Shown piece after piece: positions 25,979 to 34,300 of a DNA stretch of 64,000 nt. Both the position numbers and the translations under genes were made by a program. The DNA lies in NCBI GenBank assembly GCA_947628135.1, contig CANQYT010000002.1, positions 86,572-150,571 on the forward strand, in the 5' to 3' direction. The notes under the pieces are model-generated. The model made no database searches, was not told the DNA's origin, and saw only the letters and a program-made list of their open reading frames with translations. Positions within the stretch are counted from its first letter, which is position 1, and each line of letters opens with the position of its first letter. The DNA is from an uncultured Clostridia bacterium (lineage in GTDB: Bacteria; Bacillota; Clostridia; Christensenellales; CAG-314).

Positions 25979-26029
25979 CGTTATTCAGATTTTTCCGCGC
26001 CCGTATTTTTTTGCGGGCGCGTTTTTTTT
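25880..26029 (+). repeat. Tandem duplication, copy 1 (clp 3' end plus terminator)
   Basis: This segment contains the last codons of the Clp gene and its terminator. It recurs at 26047-26192 with only a few base changes and one 5-bp gap. Confidence 0.9.
25996..26029 (+). terminator. Intrinsic terminator of the Clp gene
   Basis: An 8-bp GC stem (25996-26003 with 26014-26021) and eight T. Confidence 0.85.
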
Positions 26030-26046
26030 GTTTTATTTGTTTTATA

Positions 26047-26192
26047 GTTCTCAAAAATGCTTTGCGGCGAAATAAATCGCGGCGACGTCGTTCGCGTCGA
26101 ATCGGACGGACGTCAAATAAAATTCGTAAAAATAAACTGACGTTGTTCAGGTTTTTCCGCGCCCGTATTTTTTTGCGGGCGCGTTTTTTTTT
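26047..26192 (+). repeat. Tandem duplication, copy 2 (clp gene fragment)
   Basis: Near-identical second copy of 25880-26029. It still encodes the last 27 Clp codons from an ATG at 26057 to a stop at 26140, but lacks its own ribosome site and the rest of the gene, so it is a gene remnant rather than a gene. Confidence 0.88.
26158..26192 (+). terminator. Duplicated terminator
   Basis: Same hairpin as at 25996 (26158-26165 with 26176-26183) followed by nine T; it would back up the first terminator. Confidence 0.8.
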
Positions 26193-26275
26193 GATTTATA
26201 TCCTTTTCGTATCGAGCCTAAAATTTCTCCTATGTCGACCCAAAGAAAAATGTATGCTTTTTCCGTCCATCGGTA

Positions 26276-26304
26276 TTGAAATATTCCAAACAAAATGATA
26301 TAAT
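26276..26304 (+). promoter_or_regulatory. Promoter of the hpf-nfeD-floA operon
   Basis: TTGAAA (26276-26281), 17-bp spacer, TATAAT (26299-26304). Confidence 0.65.
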
Positions 26305-26356
26305 GTATTCAGGAAAGTTTTTCGAAATTTTCCCAATGTAACACGGAGGTAACGTT

Positions 26357-26887
26357 ATGAAATTGGAAATCGTAGCAAAAAACTATCGCGTGACCGATCG
26401 GTTGGAACAGATCCTCACGGGCAAAACGAGGCGTTTGGACAAGTATTTTCCCGACGCAAACACACCTTGCAAAATCGTGCTGACCGATATGGGCAGACAG
26501 TGCAAGATGGAAATATCCATCAATTTCCGCGGAAATCACATACGTTCGGAAGTTGTGGGCGACACAATGTACTACAACATCGACGCGGCTTTGCCCAAGT
26601 TGGAGCGCCAACTTGTAAAGCACCGCGAAAAACTCAGCCAATCCTACAAAATTCCCGCAGCGCCCGGCGAATACGAATTTGTTTCGGACGTAGATGTCAC
26701 GCCCCTCGCCATCGCCAAGACCAAGCGTTTTGCGGTGGGACGTATGTCCGCAGTGGAGGCGGCGGAGAATCTCGAACTCGTAGACCACGATTTTTACCTG
26801 TTCGTCAACGAAGAAACGGGCAACGTGGAGGCGGTCTATCGCCGCAAAGACGGCACGATAGGCTTGCTGCAACCTTACGAAGAGTAA
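26357..26887 (+). CDS. hpf: Ribosome hibernation-promoting factor, long form
   Basis: A 176-residue long HPF. The N-terminal 95 residues form the S30AE/YfiA domain that blocks tRNA sites on the 30S subunit, and the C-terminal domain (residues 118-174, FAVGRMSAVEAAENLELVDHDF) dimerises to make 100S ribosomes in stationary phase. Ribosome site GGAGG precedes the ATG. The NfeD gene starts 11 bp later, so translation arrest and membrane genes share a promoter here. Confidence 0.94.
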   Translation: MKLEIVAKNYRVTDRLEQILTGKTRRLDKYFPDANTPCKIVLTDMGRQCKMEISINFRGNHIRSEVVGDTMYYNIDAALPKLERQLVKHREKLSQSYKIPAAPGEYEFVSDVDVTPLAIAKTKRFAVGRMSAVEAAENLELVDHDFYLFVNEETGNVEAVYRRKDGTIGLLQPYEE

Positions 26888-26897
26888 AGGAGGCGCA

Positions 26898-27467
26898 ATG
26901 AATTTACTTACAAGTCTGTTGCTGGAAGGTTTTGCCGACAGCAGTTTCGCGCGCCTGTTTACGGAAATGAACGCCTGGACGGCGGCACTGTTTATCGTCG
27001 GTCTGATACTTTGCGCAGCGGAGATGTTTATTCCCGGTTTCGGCGTGTGCGGCATTTGCGGCAGTTTGCTTGTTGTTGCGGGCATAGTGTTGCGAATGGT
27101 GTTCGGCGGCGATATGCTTATGCTGTTGTATATGGTATTGATAGCGTTGGTGCTGTTCATACTTATGTTTTGGGTGTTCAGCAGACTCATCACCAAGAGC
27201 AGGCTGTCGCGCACGGCGATGTTCCACACCGAAAATTCTCTGCCGGAGGGCGCAACTGCGGGCACGAAAGATTTTTCCGCGCTGCTCAATTGCGAAGGCA
27301 AGGCGGAAACCTCTCTGCACCCTGTCGGGCGCGCCAAGTTCGGCACGGAAACGGTTGACGTTGTGGCTCGCGACGGCTACATAGAACAGGGCGCAAATGT
27401 CGTTGTCGTCCAAGTGGAAGGACAGCGCGTAGTCGTAATTGAAAAACAGGAGGAAGTAATTTTATGA
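26898..27467 (+). CDS. NfeD-like membrane protein
   Basis: A 189-residue protein with transmembrane helices near 28-45, 50-68 and 75-96 (including the PGFG motif [13 protein letters not shown]) and a C-terminal OB-fold domain with [22 protein letters not shown]. Such NfeD proteins partner with flotillin-like proteins, and the floA gene overlaps its stop codon (ATGA). Confidence 0.88.
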   Translation: MNLLTSLLLEGFADSSFARLFTEMNAWTAALFIVGLILCAAEMFIPGFGVCGICGSLLVVAGIVLRMVFGGDMLMLLYMVLIALVLFILMFWVFSRLITKSRLSRTAMFHTENSLPEGATAGTKDFSALLNCEGKAETSLHPVGRAKFGTETVDVVARDGYIEQGANVVVVQVEGQRVVVIEKQEEVIL

Positions 27468-28483
27468 ATATTATGTTCACTATGCTCGCCGCGGACAGTT
27501 TTCCCGCGTGGGCAATTGCGTTGATAGTGGTGGCTGTGCTGCTGCTTTTCGTACTCATCTTTTTGCCGATACCTACGTGGTTTATAGCCGCGGTAAGTAA
27601 CGCGCACGTCTCTATGGGACGTCTCGTGGGAATGAAAATGCGCCGTATCAAGTACCGTATGCTGGTAGACGTGTACATTCGCGCGAAAAAAGCCGGTCTG
27701 GACATAGACATAGCCGAGTTGGAAAGCCACGTAATGGCGGGCGGCAACATCAGCAACGTAGTAAACGCGCTCATTTCGGCGCACAGCGCCAATATCGAAT
27801 TGTCCCTGCAATCGGCAAAGGCGATAGACCTTGCGGGCAGAGACGTACTCAACGCCGTAAAGGTATCCGTCAATCCCAAAGTCATAGAAACGCCCGTCAT
27901 TTCGGCGATAGCCAAAAACGGTATCGAATTGCGCGTAAAAGCGCGCGTGACGGTGCGCGCCAACATAAGCAGACTTATCGGCGGCGCGGGAGAGGAAACG
28001 ATAATCGCCCGCGTAGGCGAAGGTATAGTTACTACCGTCGGTTCGTCCGAGTACCACAAAGAAGTGTTGGAGAATCCCGACCTCATCAGTAAGACCGTCC
28101 TCAAAAAAGGTCTCGACGCGGGCACTGCTTACGAAATTCTGTCCATAGACATCGCCGACGTGGACGTAGGCCGCAACATCGGCGCACAGTTGCAGATGGA
28201 CCAGGCGGAAGCGGACAAGCGCATAGCGCAAGCCAACGCCGAGGAACGCCGCGCAATGGCAATTGCCACCGAGCAGGAAATGAAAGCGCACACTCAGGAA
28301 ATGCGCGCAAAGGTCGTGGAGGCGGAAGCGGAAGTACCCAAAGCAATGGCGGAAGCTTTCCGTCAGGGCAGGCTCGGCATAATGGACTACTACCAGATGC
28401 AGAACATACAAGCGGACACCGCTATGCGCAACGCGATAAGCGGCAACGGCGACGGTGCAGATTCCAAACCCGCCAAAAAGTAA
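27464..28483 (+). CDS. floA: Flotillin-like protein FloA
   Basis: A 339-residue bacterial flotillin. An N-terminal membrane segment is followed by the conserved [32 protein letters not shown] and [21 protein letters not shown] coiled coil. FloA organises functional membrane microdomains in Firmicutes. It overlaps nfeD and is followed 15 bp later by a small membrane protein gene. Confidence 0.94.
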   Translation: MNIMFTMLAADSFPAWAIALIVVAVLLLFVLIFLPIPTWFIAAVSNAHVSMGRLVGMKMRRIKYRMLVDVYIRAKKAGLDIDIAELESHVMAGGNISNVVNALISAHSANIELSLQSAKAIDLAGRDVLNAVKVSVNPKVIETPVISAIAKNGIELRVKARVTVRANISRLIGGAGEETIIARVGEGIVTTVGSSEYHKEVLENPDLISKTVLKKGLDAGTAYEILSIDIADVDVGRNIGAQLQMDQAEADKRIAQANAEERRAMAIATEQEMKAHTQEMRAKVVEAEAEVPKAMAEAFRQGRLGIMDYYQMQNIQADTAMRNAISGNGDGADSKPAKK

Positions 28484-28498
28484 CAATGGGGTAGCAAA

Positions 28499-28963
28499 AT
28501 GAATGACGTAGAATCGCTCTCAAACTTGTTTTTTATCATCGGAGCGGCTCTCTTGTTTACGGTGGCGGTCATCGCAACGCTGATTTACGCCTTTCGCAAA
28601 ACGCGCCGTTCGGGAGGTCAGTCGATAGTGTCTCCCCGCGCGCCGCAGAACTTCGACGCCCCAATCCAATCGGTTTCCGATCGCGTACGCACACGGCAAA
28701 CCGCCGCAGGGGACGTACACGTCGCCGACGCAAAGGCGCACGGACACAAGGGCGAGGAGGAACACTACGATGAAATTGTCGGCTCGTTGGGCGACGTCAA
28801 CGACGAGGGTTGCGCCGATCTGGACGGAGTGCGTTTCATCGCGCACGACGCCGCTTACGATGGAGAGGAGGGCGCTCGCGACTACACCGCGGTAGTGCGC
28901 GCAATGGTGTTGGGCGAGATACTCAACGAACCCCGTTTCAAACACCCCTATCGCCGCAAGTAA
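28499..28963 (+). CDS. Small hypothetical membrane protein at the end of the floA operon
   Basis: A 154-residue protein with one N-terminal transmembrane helix (residues 10-31), a basic stop-transfer segment, an acidic middle and a C-terminal helix of the type VRAMVLGEILNEP followed by basic residues. I do not recognise a named family, but a final EIL-x-P-R/K motif occurs in small Clostridia membrane proteins. It is 15 bp after floA and ends before a bidirectional terminator. Confidence 0.72.
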   Translation: MNDVESLSNLFFIIGAALLFTVAVIATLIYAFRKTRRSGGQSIVSPRAPQNFDAPIQSVSDRVRTRQTAAGDVHVADAKAHGHKGEEEHYDEIVGSLGDVNDEGCADLDGVRFIAHDAAYDGEEGARDYTAVVRAMVLGEILNEPRFKHPYRRK

Positions 28964-28970
28964 TTTTAAC

Positions 28971-29010
28971 AAAAAGAGACCCGAACGCGTGTTTCGGGTC
29001 TCTTTTTCTT
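28971..29010. terminator. Bidirectional terminator
   Basis: A perfect 15-bp stem (28971-28985 with 28993-29007) with A- and T-rich ends separates convergent genes. Confidence 0.88.
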
Positions 29011-29024
29011 TTCTTTGATGTCTT

Positions 29025-29771
29025 TTATTTCAAATAACTTTCCAATAGTTTCAGATATTCCTCGTCGCTTATCGCGCCCATATCCAGCAGCATACGCAAC
29101 GTGGACAGTTTGCTGTCGCTTATGTGAGCGGGCTCTTCGCCGTACACTTCGTCCAACGTTTCTTTTACCGACACTTCTTCCGGCACGTATTCCGCGGCGG
29201 AGTCGTTTGCGGCGGGCGATTGGGCGGTTTCTTCGGCGGTAGGTTGTTCGACGGCGGTCGCGGCGGTGGTTTCAGCCACCTGTTGTTGCGCCTTTTTGCC
29301 GCGCGGCAGTCCCAATGCCAACGCGCAGAACAGCGCCGTCAAGGCAAACAAGCCTCCCACGGAGCAACGCAACGCAAGCGCGCCTTCGCCCTGCATAACT
29401 TCCGTCGCAAGCACGATGACGGTGTACAGCGCCACGATAGTCACGCCGATAAGCGTAAGCATACAACCCGCAACGTATTTGCCCTGTTTGCCCTTGTCGC
29501 GGGACAGTTCCAGCGCCGCGGCGATGACAAGCAACAGCGTAGGCAAGCCGTAGGCTATTGCGGGCAGCAGATAGTAGTAGTCGGCAATGCCCCAATCGGC
29601 GGCTGTCTTGGTGAAACTTTCCAACAGCGTTGCGGGAATGTTTATTATTTGTTCAAACTGTTGCGGTAGAAACGACATCACGGTAAACGCCAATGCCGAC
29701 AGCACAAGCGCCGCGGCAATGATGAGCGCTATCCAACCGACGGTAATTTGCATCGATCTGCGAGCTTTCAT
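29025..29771 (-). CDS. Membrane protein with C-terminal SHOCT-like segment
   Basis: A 248-residue protein with four likely transmembrane helices (about 10-32, 66-87, 98-120, 132-150), a low-complexity A/E/T/P linker and a final 28-residue helix pair (LRMLLDMGAISDEEYLKLLESYL) of the SHOCT type, a short oligomerisation motif. Function unknown. A good promoter lies 38 bp upstream of the ATG, and the ribosome site AAGGAG overlaps the palindrome CTTTTGTCAAAAG (29781-29793). Confidence 0.7.
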   Translation of the reverse strand: MKARRSMQITVGWIALIIAAALVLSALAFTVMSFLPQQFEQIINIPATLLESFTKTAADWGIADYYYLLPAIAYGLPTLLLVIAAALELSRDKGKQGKYVAGCMLTLIGVTIVALYTVIVLATEVMQGEGALALRCSVGGLFALTALFCALALGLPRGKKAQQQVAETTAATAVEQPTAEETAQSPAANDSAAEYVPEEVSVKETLDEVYGEEPAHISDSKLSTLRMLLDMGAISDEEYLKLLESYLK

Positions 29772-29808
29772 AGTGTACTCCTTTTGTCAAAAGTAAAAAC
29801 TATACTAT

Positions 29809-29837
29809 ATTATATCACGACTCGCGCCGAATTGCAA
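29809..29837 (-). promoter_or_regulatory. Promoter of the SHOCT-like membrane protein gene
   Basis: On the reverse strand: TTGCAA (29832-29837), 17-bp spacer, TATAAT (29809-29814). Confidence 0.65.
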
Positions 29838-29851
29838 TATCTTTCGCCTCG

Positions 29852-31030
29852 TTAGCCTTCCGCTACGCGCTCTTTTTGTAACAACTTGTCCCAAAAACTC
29901 ACTTTTTCCGTAATTTCCGCTCGGCACTTGTCCACGCGCAGCAAAACGTAGTTTTCCTTGTCCGCGCCCACGAGCGTGGCGTCCTCAACGGTGATGTCGC
30001 GCATTCCCACTTCCGCGCTGTCGAAACGCGCCGTGATACTGCCTATCGCCACGCTGTCCCCCTCGCAAACGCCTATCAGCGTGCCCATTTTGTCAATAGT
30101 CGCTTTCGTCGTGCCGTCGTACTGTTTGTCGCTTACGCACAGACCCTGCAACGCCAACGCGCGCGGGTAGACGATGGCTTGCGCGCAGTCGGGCAGTTTG
30201 TAATTGTGCGCGTCCTCTCCCGCAAGTTGAGCCGTGCCGAGAAGTACGTTTTTCCTGCCGACGTCTTTGCCGTCGAGGTACAGAGTTTCGCACTCAACGC
30301 ACACGTCGTCCCCCTCCAACACGCCCTCCACGGTCACGGTAGGCAATTTCAGCGCGTTTGTGCCGTCGTAGCACTTTGTCAGATTGCCCACAACGGTGAG
30401 TTCGCGCGGAAGCACGGTCAAAGTGCCCTCCGCGTATTCCGTGCGGTAGTCGAGGTAGTCGCACTGTTTGGGCGCAATGCGGTACACGCCCACGTCAAGA
30501 GCGTTTGTATCCAAGGCGCACTCCTCCGCGCGATAGTCTTGCCCCTCGTCCGCCACAAATCCCACGGCTTCGGGCAGCAAGTGCGGCAGAGGGTCGCCGT
30601 AGGTGATTGTCAGCGTGGGCGCGGTCAATGTCAAAGTGGGGCGTTCCGTCTTGACGGAGTACACCTGCGTGTATTTGCCGACGGTGGCGGCAATTCGGTG
30701 AACGCCCGCTTCGTCTGGACGGTAATTCAACGTGATAGGTTCGTCCTTGACGTATGCGCTTTGCGCAACCGTTTCGCCGTCTATCGTCCAAACTATCGGC
30801 GTGCCTTCCGCAATTTCCGCGGGCGGCAAATAAGTAAACGTCTGTTCAAACCCGCGCACCGTCTCGCCCTGCGCGACGATTTCTCCCGCGGTGTTTAGCG
30901 TTGCGCCCATATTCGCGCTTCTGTTGAGGCGAAAGATGAGCCAACCGAACAGCGCCAGCACGACCGCAACGGCTACCACGCCTATTATCAGGTCGATTCT
31001 GTCTTTGTCAGTGTTTTTCGCTTGTTGCAT
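29852..31030 (-). CDS. Membrane-anchored YDG/MBG-repeat surface protein
   Basis: A 392-residue protein with a basic N-terminus and a signal anchor near residues 13-36. The extracellular part has an Ig-like region (about 50-125), an MBG-type segment (ITYGDPLPHLLPE) and two YDG repeats (KCYDGTNA...EGDDV and KQYDGTTKA...EGDSV), ending with a predicted short basic tail. YDG/MBG modules are adhesin-type stalks. The ATG at 31030 has a clear AAGGAGG site; an upstream in-frame start at 31111 lacks one. It is divergent from the 1593-residue lipoprotein gene and shares a 330-bp control region with it. Confidence 0.82.
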   Translation of the reverse strand: MQQAKNTDKDRIDLIIGVVAVAVVLALFGWLIFRLNRSANMGATLNTAGEIVAQGETVRGFEQTFTYLPPAEIAEGTPIVWTIDGETVAQSAYVKDEPITLNYRPDEAGVHRIAATVGKYTQVYSVKTERPTLTLTAPTLTITYGDPLPHLLPEAVGFVADEGQDYRAEECALDTNALDVGVYRIAPKQCDYLDYRTEYAEGTLTVLPRELTVVGNLTKCYDGTNALKLPTVTVEGVLEGDDVCVECETLYLDGKDVGRKNVLLGTAQLAGEDAHNYKLPDCAQAIVYPRALALQGLCVSDKQYDGTTKATIDKMGTLIGVCEGDSVAIGSITARFDSAEVGMRDITVEDATLVGADKENYVLLRVDKCRAEITEKVSFWDKLLQKERVAEG

Positions 31031-31067
31031 AATGTCCTCCTTGTGGCTATTTTGCCGAATTGCCAAC

Positions 31068-31096
31068 AAATTATGTAAAATATTTTTTATTTGCAA
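31068..31096 (-). promoter_or_regulatory. Weak promoter of the YDG-repeat gene
   Basis: Reverse strand TTGCAA (31091-31096), 17-bp spacer, TAATTT (31068-31073). Confidence 0.4.
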
Positions 31097-31104
31097 AATT
31101 ACTA

Positions 31105-31132
31105 TTGACAACGGCTTACGTGTTGATATAAT
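31105..31132 (+). promoter_or_regulatory. Near-consensus promoter ahead of the giant lipoprotein
   Basis: TTGACA (31105-31110), 16-bp spacer, TATAAT (31127-31132). It is followed by a leader of about 220 nt containing a small ORF and a terminator-like hairpin. Confidence 0.75.
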
Positions 31133-31186
31133 ATATAAGTAGTAAACATAACCGAACTAAATATATTTGGCTTCTGAGGAGTTAAT

Positions 31187-31312
31187 ATGCGCGCGTTATT
31201 CCTTCGGCAGTTTCATCGGTATATTTCGGTTTGTGAGTGTGCAACGTCAAGTCACACGCACGTTTGTTTTTACGCTGAAAATCAAACTTTTACACCGTAT
31301 AGGGCAAATTAG
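31187..31312 (+). CDS. Possible 41-residue leader peptide
   Basis: An ATG at 31187 is preceded by GAGGAG (31176-31181) at a 5-nt spacing and opens a 41-codon frame that stops at 31310-31312. The stop lies in the loop/3' edge of the terminator hairpin at 31292-31325, so a ribosome reaching it would cover the 5' arm of that hairpin. There is no run of a single amino-acid codon that would suggest amino-acid sensing, and no similarity is recognised. The placement argues for a translated leader, but it could be a chance ORF. Confidence 0.45.
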   Translation: MRALFLRQFHRYISVCECATSSHTHVCFYAENQTFTPYRAN

Positions 31313-31331
31313 CCCTATGCGGTGTTTTTTT
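31292..31331 (+). terminator. Terminator/attenuator in the leader of the giant lipoprotein gene
   Basis: A 14-bp stem (31292-31305 with 31312-31325, one G-T pair), 6-nt loop and seven T. It lies after the promoter and 30 bp before the lipoprotein ATG, so most transcripts would end here unless the hairpin is prevented. Confidence 0.85.
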
Positions 31332-31360
31332 GCAAAAAAAACTAAAAAGGAGAGAACGCA

Positions 31361-34300
31361 ATGAAAAAAAAGATTCTGATTGTGCTTGCGATCCTGCTTG
31401 TTGCGGCTATGACGGCGGCGTTTGCCGCGTGTACGCCCAACGACGACCAAGATCTTTGCGCAAACGGACACAGTTGGGACGACGGAACGCCCAAGACCCC
31501 GGCCACGTGCGAAAGCGCAGGCGAAACGGTTTACCGTTGCAAAATGTGCGGCGAAACGGAAACGCGCCCCGAACCCGCAAAACTCGGTCACGACTACGCG
31601 CTGCAAAACTGGACTTGGGACGAATACGACAGCGCCACGGCGCATTTCACTTGCACGCGCGGCGATCTCACGGCGACCCAAGACGTAACGGACGACGACT
31701 TGCAAGCGGCAGTGCAGCCCGACGGGTCAACAGTGTACACGGCTTCGGTTACGGGACCGGACGGTGAAACTTACACCGACACCCGGACCAAACAGTCTGC
31801 CGCGCACGAGCACACAAAAGGCACGGAACACCCCGAAGTGCCCGCAACTTGCACCAACGTAGGAACACACCAATATTGGGACTGCGAAGCTGACGACGGC
31901 GTAAAACTCAACGCCGCGGGCGAAGAGGTAACGGATACTCAACTTACAATACCCGCTCTCGGACACACCTACGAAGTAAACGGTCCGCTCACTTGGAAAG
32001 ATACGGCGACTTACCTCAACGCGGAACTGCACCTTGTTTGTAACGTTTGCGCAGAGGGCGTTGAAGGTCACACCCTTGACGTCGAACTCAAATCAGAACA
32101 AAGTTCCACGTCCGCAACTACGTGCGGCGCTATGGGCTCGATAACTTTCACCGTATCGGTGGAATATGAGGACAACGCGGCTGCGATTGCCGCGGCGGTT
32201 TCTGCGCCCAGCAAACTTGCGTCCAACGCCTTGGAAGGTGTTGAGGAACTCACCTACACCAAAGACAATGCGCAACTCGGTCACCAATGGAAATTGGCAG
32301 AAGAAGGCGCGTATGATTGGACAGGCACAACGAAAGACGGTTCAAGCGTAGCAGTCAAGTACGTTTGCGAAAGGTGCAGCAAGGAAATCACTCTCACCTT
32401 TACCGACGCGACGAGCAATTCCACCCCTGCAACCTGCACTGCGGCGGAACAAATAGAGTACACGCTCACCAAAACTGCCGAAGAGGTAAGGACGGCAGCT
32501 GAGGCGGCGGAGTTGCAAGACGTCACTATCTACGACGCCGATACTTTCGAAGCAATCACAGACCAAAAGCACACCGTTCAGGGCGCACCCGCAAACGGTC
32601 ACACTTGGCAGGTAACGGAAGTTACTTGGGCGCAGGAGTACGAGACCGAACCGCACGCGACAGTCACAGTCAAGTGCAGCGTGTGCGAAACGGCATACGA
32701 CGGCGCTGACACCGAAGTCACCTTTGCCGAAAGTAAGCAAGCGCCCAAGTGCGAAGAGGACGGCAGCGTAACCTACACGGTGACGGTAAAAATCGGCGAG
32801 GACGAACTTGACTTTGCGGCAGGCGTAAAATCCACGTCCGACCCCTACACAATTCCGCAAACGGGACACAACTTCGACAAGGAGAATTGGAAGTCCGACG
32901 AAACGCAGCATTGGTACGAATGTCAAAACGACGCCTCCCACAGAGACAGCGTAGGTACTCACCAATGGATATGGGAGAACACGGGCGACGGCACTCACGA
33001 AAAGAAGTGCGAAACTTGCGGCTACGTTGACGAAAGCGACGCTACTTGCTCCCCCGACGCGGGCGAAACAGGTCACGACCCCGAGCACAAACTTGCCTCG
33101 GGTTGGTATGCCACGGGCGACGAGCACTGGCAGATATGCGTACACTGCGGCGAGGAATACGGCAGAGAAGCCCACAACTACAACGATTACCAAAGCGAAA
33201 CCTGTCTCGATTGCGGACACACCCATATGCAGGTGGAAATCAACTACAACGAAAGCGACGTTCACCACGTAGATTCGGTGGTGGAAGCGTTTGCCTGGAT
33301 AGCCCAACAGGCTAAGGAAACCACCTACACCGTCCGCCTCAACCACAACCGCAGCGGTGACAGCCTCACCCTGCCCGCGGGGTACACAGTGGTGCTGGAT
33401 CTGGAAAGTTTCACCCTCGAAATCAGCGGCGCGCTCACCGTCACGGAGGGCAGCCTCACCGTACAGGCGGCTGACGGCGAACTTACCATCGGCAGCGTAA
33501 TTTACAGCGGCGGCACGCTTGTTCTGCCGCAGGGCGACTACGAAATCGACCTTCAAAACGGGCTCAAATGTAAAGACGACGGCGTTCACATCACGATAGG
33601 CGGCGTTGTGTTGGACCACAACTACGGTGCGCTCACAAGCGAAGACGACTTCAACCACAGCAAGACCTGCTCGCGTTGCGGCGACATAGTTACCACCGCG
33701 CACAACTACTGCGCTTGGACGTACGACAACGACAACCACACCCGCACCTGCCAAGACGCGGAATGTGCGCACGAGCAAAAAGTTGCCCACACCTACGAGC
33801 AAGGCTCTTGGAGCAAGGTAGACGAAACTCAGCACCAACACAAGTGCGACGTTTGCGACTACGTCAAAAAGGAAGATCACTCCGTTGACGAATGGACGGA
33901 AAAGACCGCCGAAAATCACAGCGGCACTTGCTCCGTTTGCACCGAGACAATTACCGAGGCGCACACCTTCGGCGACCCCGAAAGAGTGGACGACTATCAG
34001 CACACCAAGCATTGCGACGTTTGCCAATACGACCTCCCCGAAAACCACGATTGGGGCGAGGGCGACGAAAGACACGATTGCGCTTGCGGCGAGAAAGTTT
34101 GCGCAACCGATACTATCACGTTGGACGGCAAGAAGAGTACCGCTACGGAAACTCACCTGTTCCCTTCAAGTCCGCAACAAGGTTATCACAGTGAACAAGA
34201 CCGCTTGATTGGCGGAATAATGTTCGATTTCCAAGGATTCTACTACGATAACGACAATATTCAAGTCAGGTCGAATAAAGACTCCGCATTGTGGAATACG

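Noticed and set aside
26047..26140. Second Clp-like gene after the Clp ATPase
   Set aside because: Only the last 27 codons are present, from a tandem duplication, without start signals.
31187..31312. Classic amino-acid-sensing attenuator leader peptide
   Set aside because: There is no run of His, Trp, Leu or similar codons. The attenuator idea is kept only in the general form of translation-coupled read-through.
32342..34156. A 604-codon reverse-strand frame opposite the giant lipoprotein
   Set aside because: Valine/alanine-rich shadow of the repeat coding sequence, with no start signal or recognisable domain.
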